A stretch of 18,423 bases of DNA, from contig CAKOKF010000016.1 of assembly GCA_934090775.1 (NCBI GenBank), forward strand, positions 1 to 18,423, in the 5' to 3' direction. The number at the start of each line of letters is the position of its first letter. The stretch's first letter is position 1. Origin of the DNA: an uncultured Bacilli bacterium (GTDB taxonomy: Bacteria; Bacillota_I; Bacilli_A; RF39; UBA660). The notes under the pieces are model-generated. The model saw nothing but the letters and a program-made list of their open reading frames with translations. It did not search any database and was not told the origin of the DNA. The position numbers and the translations under genes are program-made. Positions 1 to 7,901 of the stretch are shown here, in pieces.

Positions 1-1294
1 CAAATAAAACTGTAAACTTACCAGTACCGCCTTTTCTATGTTTAGCTATTATTATATCGGTTTCTACATTTTCCGACTTTCCAAGTTCCGTCTTAGCTTT
101 ATAATAATCCTTACGATTTATAAACATAACAATATCAGCATCTTGTTCAATTGAACCTGATTCTCTTAAATCAGCCAACATTGGTTCATTATTCTCTCTT
201 TTTTCAGCATTACGTGAAAGCTGTGCCAATGCTATAACAGGAACTTTCAATTCCATGGCCATTGTTTTTATGGCCCTTGATATATCTGATACTTCTTGCT
301 GTCTTGATTCCGGTCTTCTTCCGCCCATTGTAAGTAACTGCAAGTAATCGATAATTATTAATCCCAATCCTTCTTTCTTAGTTGCTAATCTACGACATTT
401 TGCTCGGATATCGTTTACTGTAATACCAGAATTGTCTTCAATATATATATTTGTATCAGCAAGCTGACTTACAGCTTCATTATATTTTTTCCAATCATTT
501 TGGCCTAATTGACCATTTGTTAACTTTTTGCCTTCGATACCACCTAAAGCACTTATCATACGATTAACAAGTTGTTCGGCCGACATTTCTAAGTTGAAAA
601 CAGCTATTGCTTTTTTGGTACTCATTGCGGCATGAGTTGCTATATTTAAGGCAAAGGCCGTTTTTCCCATACCTGGACGGGCTGCTATTACTACCATTTC
701 GCCTTCATGCAACCCACTTGTTGCTTTATCTAAATCATAAAAGCCTGTCTCCAATCCTGATATTACACTATGATTTTGGGATAAATATTCTAATTGTTCT
801 TGAGCACGTGCCAGTACTTCATTAATAGGGGCAAACTCCGTCGTTTGACGCGACCTAATTACATCTAAAATATTTTTTTCAGCATTATCTAAAAGACTTG
901 TAACATCATCCGAATCACTATAAGCATCAGTCACTATATCAGTTGCTGTTGTAATAAGATTTCGAACTATCATCTTTTCTTTTATAATATTAATATAATA
1001 ATCTAAATTTGCAGTACTAACAACTGAATCCATCACTTCTGCTAAATAAGTTACGCCACCAACGGCACCCAAACTCTTCGTTTTATCTAACTCATCAGTT
1101 ATTGTTGTTTGATCAATAGGAATACCAGCATCATGCAAGTTTTTTATAGCAAGAAAAATTTTTTTGTTAGCATCACTATAGAACATATCCTCAGTTACTT
1201 CTTCTAAAACTTTGCTAACAACTCTATCATCAAGAAAACAAACACCCAAAACTGACATCTCGGCATCCAAATTTTGCGGCATTTTTCTTGCCAT
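1..1294 (-). CDS. dnaB: Replicative DNA helicase DnaB (C-terminus cut by window edge)
   Basis: This is the hexameric 5'-3' helicase that unwinds DNA at the replication fork. 431 residues are visible from the ATG at 1294; only a short C-terminal piece should be missing, since the family is about 440-470 residues. The N-terminal primase-interacting domain is roughly residues 5-150 and the RecA-type ATPase follows. The Walker A motif ARPGMGKT is at 205-212, the catalytic Glu in NLEMS is at 236, and Walker B LIIIDYLQL is at 312-320. The arginine-finger region AKHRKGGTG is at 417-425. The start is supported by AAGGTGAT just upstream; this ribosome binding site overlaps the rplI stop codon, with 9 nt between the genes, so the two are translated from one mRNA. 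No intein or insertion is visible. Confidence 0.97.
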   Translation of the reverse strand, partial: MARKMPQNLDAEMSVLGVCFLDDRVVSKVLEEVTEDMFYSDANKKIFLAIKNLHDAGIPIDQTTITDELDKTKSLGAVGGVTYLAEVMDSVVSTANLDYYINIIKEKMIVRNLITTATDIVTDAYSDSDDVTSLLDNAEKNILDVIRSRQTTEFAPINEVLARAQEQLEYLSQNHSVISGLETGFYDLDKATSGLHEGEMVVIAARPGMGKTAFALNIATHAAMSTKKAIAVFNLEMSAEQLVNRMISALGGIEGKKLTNGQLGQNDWKKYNEAVSQLADTNIYIEDNSGITVNDIRAKCRRLATKKEGLGLIIIDYLQLLTMGGRRPESRQQEVSDISRAIKTMAMELKVPVIALAQLSRNAEKRENNEPMLADLRESGSIEQDADIVMFINRKDYYKAKTELGKSENVETDIIIAKHRKGGTGKFTVLF

Positions 1295-1303
1295 ATTATC
1301 ACC

Positions 1304-1744
1304 TTACTTCACTAAATTTACTCGAATATTAAAACGAACTTTCTTGTGTAACTCTATTGTTACATTATGAACACCCAACGTATCTAATGGGGCATCAATT
1401 TGAATTTGTTTTTTATCAACCTTATATCCCATCTTATTTAAATGTTCCGCAATTTGTTTAGAAGAAACATTACCAAACACTTTATCCATAGCACCAGTCT
1501 TAACTTTAAAAGTAATATTTTCTCTAATTATTTTGTCACGCATTTCTTGCATTTTTTTAATTAATTTTTCTTCTTCTTGTTTTCTTTTATCTAACTCATT
1601 AGACAAAATTTTAGTACTCGTTTTTGTTGCAGCAACGGCTAACCCATTTTTTATTAAATAATTCATACCATAACCATCGCTTACTTCAATAATATCATCT
1701 TTTTTACCTTGTTTTTTAACATCTTTTAGTAATATAACCTTCAT
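1304..1744 (-). CDS. rplI: Large ribosomal subunit protein bL9
   Basis: bL9 binds 23S rRNA near the base of the L1 stalk and helps keep the reading frame. The 146 residues match the usual 147-150. The N-terminal rRNA-binding domain (1-45) holds the family signature around GYGMNYLIKNGLA (24-36). A charged Lys/Glu-rich connecting helix spans about 45-75, and the C-terminal domain includes KVFGNVSSKQIAE. AAAGGAG lies 5-6 nt before the ATG. The gene has its own promoter (1772-1800) and is the first cistron of rplI-dnaB. In many Bacilli a DHH-family phosphodiesterase (gdpP) precedes rplI; here that gene is absent and only 237 nt separate rpsR from rplI. Confidence 0.97.
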   Translation of the reverse strand: MKVILLKDVKKQGKKDDIIEVSDGYGMNYLIKNGLAVAATKTSTKILSNELDKRKQEEEKLIKKMQEMRDKIIRENITFKVKTGAMDKVFGNVSSKQIAEHLNKMGYKVDKKQIQIDAPLDTLGVHNVTIELHKKVRFNIRVNLVK

Positions 1745-1771
1745 GATTTTTCTCCTTTTTAATTCCTAACT

Positions 1772-1800
1772 ATTGTATCAAATATATAACTATCAGTCAA
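1772..1800 (-). promoter_or_regulatory. Promoter of rplI-dnaB
   Basis: On the minus strand TTGACT (1795-1800) is followed by a 17-nt spacer and TACAAT (1772-1777). Transcription should start near 1765, which leaves a leader of about 20 nt holding only the ribosome binding site. It lies downstream of the rpsR terminator, so rplI-dnaB is a separate unit from rpsF-ssb-rpsR. Confidence 0.85.
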
Positions 1801-1960
1801 AAAAATTCATGTTTTTCTAACTGATTAATTACACTTTTTTAATATATTTTTTATAAATTTACCATGCTAAAACTATTGTTTACTCATGGTTATTTTATAT
1901 ATATTTTAATAGTAAATTAATATTAATAATATTTATAATAATTACATTTTTTTACATTTA

Positions 1961-1990
1961 GCCAAAAGAAAAAGACTATTATTAGTCTTT
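1961..1990 (-). terminator. Rho-independent terminator of rpsF-ssb-rpsR
   Basis: Perfect 8-bp inverted repeat (AAAGACTA / TAGTCTTT, 1971-1990) with a 4-nt loop, followed on the minus strand by a T-rich tract TTCTTTT. The rpsR stop codon (1982-1984) lies inside the hairpin, so the terminator starts within the end of the gene. Confidence 0.9.
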
Positions 1991-2200
1991 AACATATGGA
2001 ATTAATGCCATAAATCTAGCATATTTAATTTGTTGAGCAATATGTCTTTGGTGTTTAGCACAAGCACCGCTTTGTCTTCTATTAACAATTTTACCTTTTT
2101 CAGTAACATACTTTAAAATAATAGGTACATCTTTATAATCAATAGATTTTCCAGCACACATTTGACAAATTTTCTTTTTCTTACGATAAAATTCTGCCAT
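1982..2200 (-). CDS. rpsR: Small ribosomal subunit protein bS18
   Basis: bS18 pairs with bS6 on the 30S platform. The 72 residues are normal length. The conserved core KGKIVNRRQSGACAKHQRHI (35-54) and IKYARFMALIPY near the end are clear. Cys12, Cys15, Cys47 and His50 form a possible CCCH zinc site, so this looks like the zinc-binding (C+) form of S18 rather than the zinc-free version; no second rpsR copy is visible. It is the last cistron of the operon: GGGAG lies 9 nt before the ATG, and the gene starts 16 nt after the ssb stop. Confidence 0.97.
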   Translation of the reverse strand: MAEFYRKKKKICQMCAGKSIDYKDVPIILKYVTEKGKIVNRRQSGACAKHQRHIAQQIKYARFMALIPYVKD

Positions 2201-2216
2201 TTTTTATTCTCCCTTC

Positions 2217-2711
2217 TTAGAAAGGTAGGTCATCATCAGTTAATGATACTTCATTACCCATGGCTGCATATGGATCCATATCTAAGTCAGCGGTAACAAT
2301 ATCATTATTGGCCATACCATTATTATTTGACACTGCATTATTTGCAGTATAAGATGAAGTAGTTGTATTACTATCCACAGTTTGACCAGCTCCGCCTCTT
2401 GATCCTAAAAATGTCACATTATCAGCAATAACTTCTGTAACATATCTTTTTGAACCATCTTGAGCATCATAACTTCTAGTTTGAATACGACCCTCAACGG
2501 CAACTTGTGATCCTTTAGTACAGTACTTAGCTACATTTTCAGCTTGTTTTCTCCAAGCTACGCAATTAATAAAATCAGCTTCACGTTCTCCATTTTGATT
2601 AGTAAAATTTCTATTAACAGCTATCGTAAATGAAGTAGTCGCATTACCTGTTGCAATAGTACGTAATTCAGGATCTCTAGTCAATCTTCCTATTAAAATT
2701 ACTTTATTCAT
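2217..2711 (-). CDS. ssb: Single-stranded DNA-binding protein
   Basis: Coats single-stranded DNA during replication, repair and recombination. The N-terminal OB fold (about 1-107) begins MNKVILIGRLTRDPELR and includes the conserved FINCVAWRKQAENVAKY stretch. A Ser/Asn/Thr-rich flexible linker follows (about 108-150). The acidic C-terminal tip DDDLPF, which docks partner proteins, is intact at the very end. At 164 residues it is a typical SSB of this group. The ribosome binding site GAGGAG is inside the last codons of rpsF, with only 3 nt between the rpsF stop and the ssb ATG, indicating translational coupling in the conserved rpsF-ssb-rpsR operon. Confidence 0.97.
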   Translation of the reverse strand: MNKVILIGRLTRDPELRTIATGNATTSFTIAVNRNFTNQNGEREADFINCVAWRKQAENVAKYCTKGSQVAVEGRIQTRSYDAQDGSKRYVTEVIADNVTFLGSRGGAGQTVDSNTTTSSYTANNAVSNNNGMANNDIVTADLDMDPYAAMGNEVSLTDDDLPF

Positions 2712-2714
2712 TTT

Positions 2715-3005
2715 TTACTCCTCATCTAATTTGATAATTAAATGTCTAATAACATTTTCATCAATAGACATTTTACGATTTACTTCTTTAACAGCATCTT
2801 TACTAGCAGCCATAGTCATAACAAAATAATAACCACTTATTTCCTTTTTAATAGGATATGCTAGTTTCTTTTGTCCCATTTCTTTAAAACTTTCTACTTT
2901 CGCACTAAGACTTTCAGCTAATTTTTTTACATTTTCAGCTGCCGCCTTAACATTACTTTCTTCCATAGTTGCTTTAACAATGAACATCATTTCGTATTTA
3001 TTCAT
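2715..3005 (-). CDS. rpsF: Small ribosomal subunit protein bS6
   Basis: bS6 forms a heterodimer with bS18 and binds the central domain of 16S rRNA. The 96 residues begin MNKYEMMFIVKATMEE and contain KLAYPIKKEISGYYFVM, the conserved strand region of the family. It is the first gene of rpsF-ssb-rpsR. A very strong AGGAGGTG precedes the ATG and sits at the 3' side of a structured leader (3006-3075) resembling the S6:S18 feedback element, so the pair probably controls its own synthesis through this leader. Confidence 0.97.
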   Translation of the reverse strand: MNKYEMMFIVKATMEESNVKAAAENVKKLAESLSAKVESFKEMGQKKLAYPIKKEISGYYFVMTMAASKDAVKEVNRKMSIDENVIRHLIIKLDEE

Positions 3006-3075
3006 TTTCTACACCTCCTCTTGGTCTTCCGGCTTACACTTAAAAGTGAAGCAAGGAGTATCACTACTCGCCAAG
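3006..3075 (-). promoter_or_regulatory. Structured rpsF leader, candidate S6:S18-binding element
   Basis: On the minus strand the leader can form a GAGTA/TACTC hairpin with a 4-nt loop (3056-3069). A second, longer hairpin follows: GCTT-CACTT closed by AAGTG-(T)-AAGC (3032-3052). Immediately 3' is a CCG (3030-3032) within GCCGGAAGACC, then the strong ribosome binding site. Published S6:S18 leader motifs of rpsF mRNAs centre on a conserved CCG next to a helix, which fits. A possible outer CTTGG/CCAAG stem (3071-3075 with 3020-3024) would enclose both hairpins. However, the predicted transcription start (about 3070) may exclude its 5' arm, so that helix is uncertain. Confidence 0.6.
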
Positions 3076-3076
3076 T

Positions 3077-3105
3077 ATTATAACAAACCAAACTCTACAA
3101 TTCAA
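3077..3105 (-). promoter_or_regulatory. Promoter of rpsF-ssb-rpsR
   Basis: TTGAAT (3100-3105), a 17-nt spacer, then a perfect TATAAT (3077-3082) on the minus strand. The start is predicted near 3070, giving a leader of about 65 nt, clearly longer than most others in the window and filled by the hairpins described for 3006-3075. Confidence 0.85.
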
Positions 3106-3167
3106 GAACTTTTAAAGTTTTTTATACCAATTTTTAAAGTAACAAATTATTTTTTTAAAGATAAAAT

Positions 3168-3197
3168 GCATAAAGAAAAGACTTCATAAGAAGTCTT
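3168..3197 (-). terminator. Terminator of the YfcC-like transporter gene
   Basis: Perfect 8-bp stem (AAGACTTC / GAAGTCTT, 3178-3197) with a 4-nt loop, followed on the minus strand by TTCTTTA. The transporter stop codon TAA (3196-3198) donates its two A residues to the start of the stem. Confidence 0.85.
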
Positions 3198-4743
3198 AAA
3201 CATAAGCCATTACCGCAAATAGAATTAACAATAAAACTAAAAGAATAACAGCGATTTTCCAAATATTCTTTAACCATTCTTTATATGAAACATCATACAT
3301 TGAAAGCCCGGTTACCAAAAGAACACTAGTTGGAGCTACTAAAGAAACTAATCCATTAACTGATGTCATTATAACAAGCATTGTTCCCGTATAATCAGCA
3401 AATCTTGCTGCATATACTGCTCCTAAAGTAAATCCAGAAAAACCAAAATCAACATGGAAGAATGATGATAAAGCATTGGCAACGGTTGCACTAATTGGAT
3501 TAAATGTTGTACCAACAATTTTATCAACAATAGTGTTAGTAAATCCACTCCAATAGCAAATAACAAACATTGTATAAGCAAGAACAACAAATAAAGCAGG
3601 TTTCAATGTTCTCTTCATTCCTTCTACTGCAGCTTCTAACATTTCATCCATTTTAATTTTGCTAAATAATTTAACAAAGATTAAAATTATCATTGCAACA
3701 TAGCATATTGTAAAGATATCCCATGAACCTAACGCATTAACTTTTCCTAAAATATAACCAAATATGGCATGAGAATTACCACCTATAGTAACTGTAACTT
3801 TTGTAGTTAGCCAAGTATGAAAAGTATCAAATGCATCAATACCAAAAGCACTATTCCATGGCATATATCCTAATATACAAAAAGCAAATAAGATAATAAA
3901 TATTACCAAATAAGGCCAAGCTTTACCTTTCTTTTCATCTCCTGTTAAAGAAACTAAATCAATTGGCTCAACTATTGCATCCTTATCTTTATTTTTCATT
4001 TTTATTAGAACCATGTTTAAAGCTAAAAGAGCAATTACTAAAATACCATATCTAACAGCTAAATTAGTTGTAATCTTTACTCCCATAGTACTTTGTAAAT
4101 AATCAAGTCCTAATGTAGCAGTTGTTTGTCCAACAAGACCTACAATCATAGCGCCAAATGTCATCATAACGCTCTTTAATTTTCCAAAACCTAATCTACT
4201 AGCAACACTTATTACTAAAGGAATAAATAATAATATTGGAAAACTTTGACTAGACATTGACACAAACAAAGCAATAATTGCAGTATGTACTAAAGTAAAC
4301 CATTTCTTTCTTGGTTGCCAAAAGGAAACAGCACTATTTACCAATTTTTTATAACCGTTTGTTTTAGATATAACGCCATAAAATAAACCAACAACTAAGA
4401 CAAATACAAATTGTAACAAGTAATAGTTTGAAGCATAAAACATTGATAAGAACATTTCATTAATACCAGTTCTTGCTGGAGTAGTTGTTGTTAAATTAGA
4501 ACCACTAAATGTACCAGCAGGAATAATCCAGCTAAGAATAATAGCCACAAAAATACTTATAGCTAAAGCCTTAAACAACAAATGACTAACTTTTTCCATC
4601 GTTTTCTTAGGATTAACGGCTTTTTCTTTTGGAACTTCTTTTTCTTGTTTAGCTACTTCTTCGACAACTTCTACTTCTTTTTCAATTTTAGAAGCTTTAG
4701 TTGTTTTGGAAGTACTTTTCTTTTTTCCATTTTTCTTTTCCAT
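3196..4743 (-). CDS. YfcC-like multi-pass membrane transporter
   Basis: A 515-residue integral membrane protein with about ten or more hydrophobic segments (for example 57-76, 107-126, 150-181, 196-212, 232-248, 277-293, 343-360, 383-398, 452-482, 494-514). WIIPAGTF near residue 72 and the C-terminal APTSVLLVTGL (470-480) followed by YKEWLK are typical of the YfcC family in the ion-transporter superfamily. These are secondary carriers for organic anions or amino acids; the substrate here cannot be read. Residues 1-50 form an unusual Lys/Glu-rich cytosolic extension. I start at the ATG at 4743, not the TTG at 4758. That TTG is part of the GGAGGT ribosome binding site and lies at the predicted transcription start, so it cannot be used. 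The gene is monocistronic, with its own promoter and terminator. Confidence 0.8.
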   Translation of the reverse strand: MEKKNGKKKSTSKTTKASKIEKEVEVVEEVAKQEKEVPKEKAVNPKKTMEKVSHLLFKALAISIFVAIILSWIIPAGTFSGSNLTTTTPARTGINEMFLSMFYASNYYLLQFVFVLVVGLFYGVISKTNGYKKLVNSAVSFWQPRKKWFTLVHTAIIALFVSMSSQSFPILLFIPLVISVASRLGFGKLKSVMMTFGAMIVGLVGQTTATLGLDYLQSTMGVKITTNLAVRYGILVIALLALNMVLIKMKNKDKDAIVEPIDLVSLTGDEKKGKAWPYLVIFIILFAFCILGYMPWNSAFGIDAFDTFHTWLTTKVTVTIGGNSHAIFGYILGKVNALGSWDIFTICYVAMIILIFVKLFSKIKMDEMLEAAVEGMKRTLKPALFVVLAYTMFVICYWSGFTNTIVDKIVGTTFNPISATVANALSSFFHVDFGFSGFTLGAVYAARFADYTGTMLVIMTSVNGLVSLVAPTSVLLVTGLSMYDVSYKEWLKNIWKIAVILLVLLLILFAVMAYV

Positions 4744-4762
4744 TTTCTCTACCTCCAATTAA

Positions 4763-4790
4763 ATTATAACACAATTCCAACTCTTGCCAA
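4763..4790 (-). promoter_or_regulatory. Promoter of the YfcC-like transporter gene
   Basis: TTGGCA (4785-4790), a 16-nt spacer and a perfect TATAAT (4763-4768) preceded by TGT, an extended -10. The start falls near 4756, leaving a leader of about 14 nt that begins with the ribosome binding site itself. Confidence 0.8.
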
Positions 4791-4870
4791 GTACTTTTAG
4801 TTGAAATATTTCTTCACAATTAAAGGAAAAGTCTCTAATTTTTCTCAAGGTAAACAATTATTTAATTAAG

Positions 4871-5872
4871 TTACTTTAATCTACTTGTAGAAATTATATT
4901 TTTTAAACAAAATGACTCCAAATAAGGTACCAACTTATTTTTGTATAATTCCTCGAAAGAATCATAATTTGAAAGATTTTCTTTAATAATATCAGCTATT
5001 TCTTCTACTCTTACAAAGCCAATACTTTTAAACCACTCAAAATCCGGTTTCATCTCATCTCTTGTAATCCATCTTTCACTCATTATAGCTGATATAGCTC
5101 TTACAAAATATTCATATAATATAGTTTTACTCATCCCCATATAAGTATTTGGTAAACCATTAGCTCTTGCTTCATTTAATAAATAATCATAATTAGTAAC
5201 AGCATCATAATATTTATCAACAATCGGGTTTACAAAATGATGAGCAAATTCATGATTTATCGAAATAAAATTATATCTTTTATTTACGAAGAACTTACCA
5301 TTTTCATACTTAATCCCTCTAGTACAATATAGAAAATTACCAATGGTTGAAGAAAACCCACCATTCATAAAAATGGAACCAGTAATATTTAAATCAATAT
5401 CTTCCTTACTTCCAAAGAAATTTAAAACATAAGCCTTATTATATCCATTTGGTAATTTACCCAAAGCCTCTTGTTGCAACTTTAATTCTTCTTTATTATC
5501 TTCTAAAATTTTATTCATATCAAAAGATAAATATACTTCTTTTACTAGTTCTAAATATTCTCTTAAATCCTCTTTTTTAAAAGGTTTATTAATTTTAACA
5601 ATATCTTCATATCTAATAGAAAAATCCTCATTAAATAAATAAGCTATATGATTGTAATAAGCCTCATCATCTATATCTAACATATATTTTTCTAATTGAG
5701 AAAATTTATCAAAATCAATCTTACTTACAACATCGTTAAAATACTTAGTATTTGGAAATTCCACCCAATCAAACTCATCTTTATTTTTATAACCGTTTTT
5801 TATTACATAACTACACACAATAGCATGAATAAAATCCACTCTTTTATCTATTTTTAACTTAATATCACTCAT
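4871..5872 (-). CDS. DUF4932-like cytoplasmic zinc-metalloprotease-fold protein
   Basis: A 333-residue protein with no signal peptide or membrane segment. It carries NHEFAHHFVNP with HExxH at 207-211, and YEYFVRAI with Glu254 as the likely third zinc ligand 43 residues later, a gluzincin arrangement. The N-terminal RVDFIHAIVCSY, the HEFAHHFVNP block and the E..VRAI motif together resemble DUF4932, a family of predicted peptidases without a known substrate. The start at 5872 follows GGAGATG. It lies 84 nt downstream of the typA stop, after the typA terminator. No clear promoter of its own was seen, so transcription may come from partial readthrough. No hairpin terminator was found at its 3' end. 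Confidence 0.75.
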   Translation of the reverse strand: MSDIKLKIDKRVDFIHAIVCSYVIKNGYKNKDEFDWVEFPNTKYFNDVVSKIDFDKFSQLEKYMLDIDDEAYYNHIAYLFNEDFSIRYEDIVKINKPFKKEDLREYLELVKEVYLSFDMNKILEDNKEELKLQQEALGKLPNGYNKAYVLNFFGSKEDIDLNITGSIFMNGGFSSTIGNFLYCTRGIKYENGKFFVNKRYNFISINHEFAHHFVNPIVDKYYDAVTNYDYLLNEARANGLPNTYMGMSKTILYEYFVRAISAIMSERWITRDEMKPDFEWFKSIGFVRVEEIADIIKENLSNYDSFEELYKNKLVPYLESFCLKNIISTSRLK

Positions 5873-5910
5873 ATTTTTTCATCTCCATAAACTTTTTGGT
5901 ACAATAACTT

Positions 5911-5949
5911 TTAATTTAAAAAAGATTAGCACAAACCATTACTAACCTT
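5911..5949 (-). terminator. Terminator of typA
   Basis: On the minus strand AAGGTTAG (5942-5949) pairs with CTAATCTT (5922-5929), an 8-bp stem with one G-U pair and a 12-nt loop. A run of T with AAATT follows (5911-5921). It is a weaker hairpin than the others in the window, so some readthrough into the DUF4932-like gene is plausible. Confidence 0.65.
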
Positions 5950-5956
5950 TTCAAAA

Positions 5957-7762
5957 TTATTTTCTATTAACTCTAAATCTCTCATTAGGATCTAAAATTT
6001 TCTTACGAAGCCTAATAATAGCAGGAGTTACTTCTACATATTCATCTTCTTCAATAAATTCTAAAGCTTCTTCTAAGCTAAATGTTTTTGGTGTAACCAA
6101 AGCAATCGCATCATCAGCAGACTTACTTCTTGTATTAGACATTTCTTTATTCTTACATGGGTTAACATTTAAATCATTATCTCTATTATGTATACCAACA
6201 ATCATACCAATATAAATATCAGCACCAGGTCCTACAATCATTTGACCTCTATCTTGTAAGTTATATAATGAATAACCTAAAGCTTTACCAGTTTCCATTG
6301 AGACAAGAACACCATTCTTACGTCCTCTAATCTCACCAGCATAAGGCTTATATTCATCAAATGAACGAACCATAATACCTTCACCTTTAGTATTAGTTAT
6401 AAATGCACTTCTATAACCAATTAAACCACGAGTTGGCGCACTAAATTCTAAATGAGTATAACCTTCTTCACCATTTGACATAACAAGTAAAGTAGCTTTT
6501 CTTTCTTGTAAGTCGGAAATAATTGTTGAGGCATAATCGCTTGGGGTATTAACAATTACCGTTTCATAAGGTTCACATTTACGACCATCAATTTCTTCAA
6601 ACAAAACTTCAGGTTTTGAAACACATAATTCATAACCTTCACGGCGCATTTCTTCAAGTAATACTGATAAGTGTAATTCGCCACGACCAGAAACTTTAAA
6701 TCCATCCGTGCCAGGTAATTCTTCAACTTCTAAACCGACATTAGTTTCTAATTCTTTTTCTAATCTTTCTTTAATATGACGAGAAGTTAAGAATTTACCA
6801 CTTTGTCCTGCAAATGGTGAAGAGTTAACCATAAAGTTCATTGACAAAGTAGGTCTTTCAATAATAATTGGTGGAAGAGGGTCAACAACACCCTGAGGAC
6901 ACAAAGTATCACCAATGGAAATATCTTTACAACCAGCAACAGTTACGATATCACCGTAATAAGCTTCAGTTACTTCTTTTCTCTTAATTCCTTCATTTAC
7001 AAATAATTTAGAAATTCTAAAAGACTCAACTGCCCCAGTATTACGACATAGAGTAACCATTTCTCCAGTCTTAACAACACCTTTAGTAACACGACCAATA
7101 CCTAAACGACCAATAAATGAATCGTAGTCTAATTGTGAAACTTGAAGTTGTAAACTATCATTTACACTACCTTCATAAGGTTTAACTTGCTTTAAAACTG
7201 TATCTAATAAAGGTGAAATATCATCCTCTAAATGATTTAAATCTAAAGTAGCCTTACCATCTCTAGCAACACCATATACAATAGGGAAATCTAATTGTTC
7301 ATCAGTAGCATTTAATTCCATAAATAAATCAAATGTCATATTAACTACTTCTTCAGGTCTTGCATCTTTCTTATCAATCTTATTTATGAAAAGAATAGGT
7401 CTTAAATTTTGTTCCAAAGCCTTCTTAAGAACAAATCTTGTTTGAGGCATTGGTCCTTCTTTAGCATCAACAATTAAAATTACTGTATCAACCGTACGCA
7501 TAATTCTCTCAACTTCACTAGAAAAATCAGCATGACCTGGTGTATCAACAATATTAATCTTATAATCCTTATATCTAATCGCACAGTTCTTGGAATAAAT
7601 AGTAATACCTCTTTCTCTTTCCAAATCATTACTATCCATTACTTGTTCATGAACTACTTCGTTTTCTCTAAAAACACCATTTTGTTGTAATAAAGCATCT
7701 ACTAAAGTACTTTTACCAGCATCTACGTGTGCTACTACTGCAATATTTATAATCTTATCCAT
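5957..7762 (-). CDS. typA: Ribosome-associated GTPase TypA/BipA
   Basis: A translational GTPase related to EF-G that acts on the 50S subunit in ribosome assembly and stress adaptation. All the G motifs are present: AHVDAGKST (11-19), RGITI switch I (51-55), DTPGH with the catalytic His at 77 (73-77), and NKID (127-130). Domain II, the EF-G-like domain (GRGELHLSVLLEEMRREGYEL) and the BipA-specific C-terminal domain ending RLRKKILDPNERFRVNRK all follow. At 601 residues it is slightly shorter than the usual 605-615 but complete. The ribosome binding site is poor (GGAAGTGGG, distant from the ATG). It has its own promoter and terminator and appears monocistronic. Confidence 0.96.
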   Translation of the reverse strand: MDKIINIAVVAHVDAGKSTLVDALLQQNGVFRENEVVHEQVMDSNDLERERGITIYSKNCAIRYKDYKINIVDTPGHADFSSEVERIMRTVDTVILIVDAKEGPMPQTRFVLKKALEQNLRPILFINKIDKKDARPEEVVNMTFDLFMELNATDEQLDFPIVYGVARDGKATLDLNHLEDDISPLLDTVLKQVKPYEGSVNDSLQLQVSQLDYDSFIGRLGIGRVTKGVVKTGEMVTLCRNTGAVESFRISKLFVNEGIKRKEVTEAYYGDIVTVAGCKDISIGDTLCPQGVVDPLPPIIIERPTLSMNFMVNSSPFAGQSGKFLTSRHIKERLEKELETNVGLEVEELPGTDGFKVSGRGELHLSVLLEEMRREGYELCVSKPEVLFEEIDGRKCEPYETVIVNTPSDYASTIISDLQERKATLLVMSNGEEGYTHLEFSAPTRGLIGYRSAFITNTKGEGIMVRSFDEYKPYAGEIRGRKNGVLVSMETGKALGYSLYNLQDRGQMIVGPGADIYIGMIVGIHNRDNDLNVNPCKNKEMSNTRSKSADDAIALVTPKTFSLEEALEFIEEDEYVEVTPAIIRLRKKILDPNERFRVNRK

Positions 7763-7795
7763 AAATAAAACCCACTTCCATTTAATACTTTTAAG

Positions 7796-7824
7796 ATATT
7801 ACTACATTTTTTTCTAAATTACAA
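7796..7824 (-). promoter_or_regulatory. Promoter of typA
   Basis: TTGTAA (7819-7824), a 17-nt spacer and TAATAT (7796-7801) on the minus strand. A 7-bp inverted repeat TTACTAC/GTAGTAA (7799-7805 and 7825-7831) brackets the spacer and -35, overlapping the -10 on one side. Confidence 0.6.
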
Positions 7825-7901
7825 GTAGTAAATACTCATTTTTTAATGTGCAAAGTCCATGTTTTCTAAACCCATTTAACAATAATACTTAAATAAATAT
7901 C

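Noticed and set aside
607..825. 72-residue plus-strand open frame
   Set aside because: Lies antisense within dnaB, has no ribosome binding site, and is low-complexity Leu/His/Tyr; a shadow frame.
2980..3189. 69-residue plus-strand open frame across the rpsF promoter
   Set aside because: It covers the rpsF start, leader, promoter and the transporter terminator on the other strand; no supporting start signal.
4744..4758. TTG start of the transporter five codons upstream of the ATG
   Set aside because: The TTG is part of the GGAGGT ribosome binding site of the ATG at 4743 and falls at the predicted transcription start.
4582..4800. 72-residue Phe-rich plus-strand open frame
   Set aside because: Antisense of the Lys/Glu-rich transporter tail (Lys codons AAA read as TTT Phe) and its promoter.
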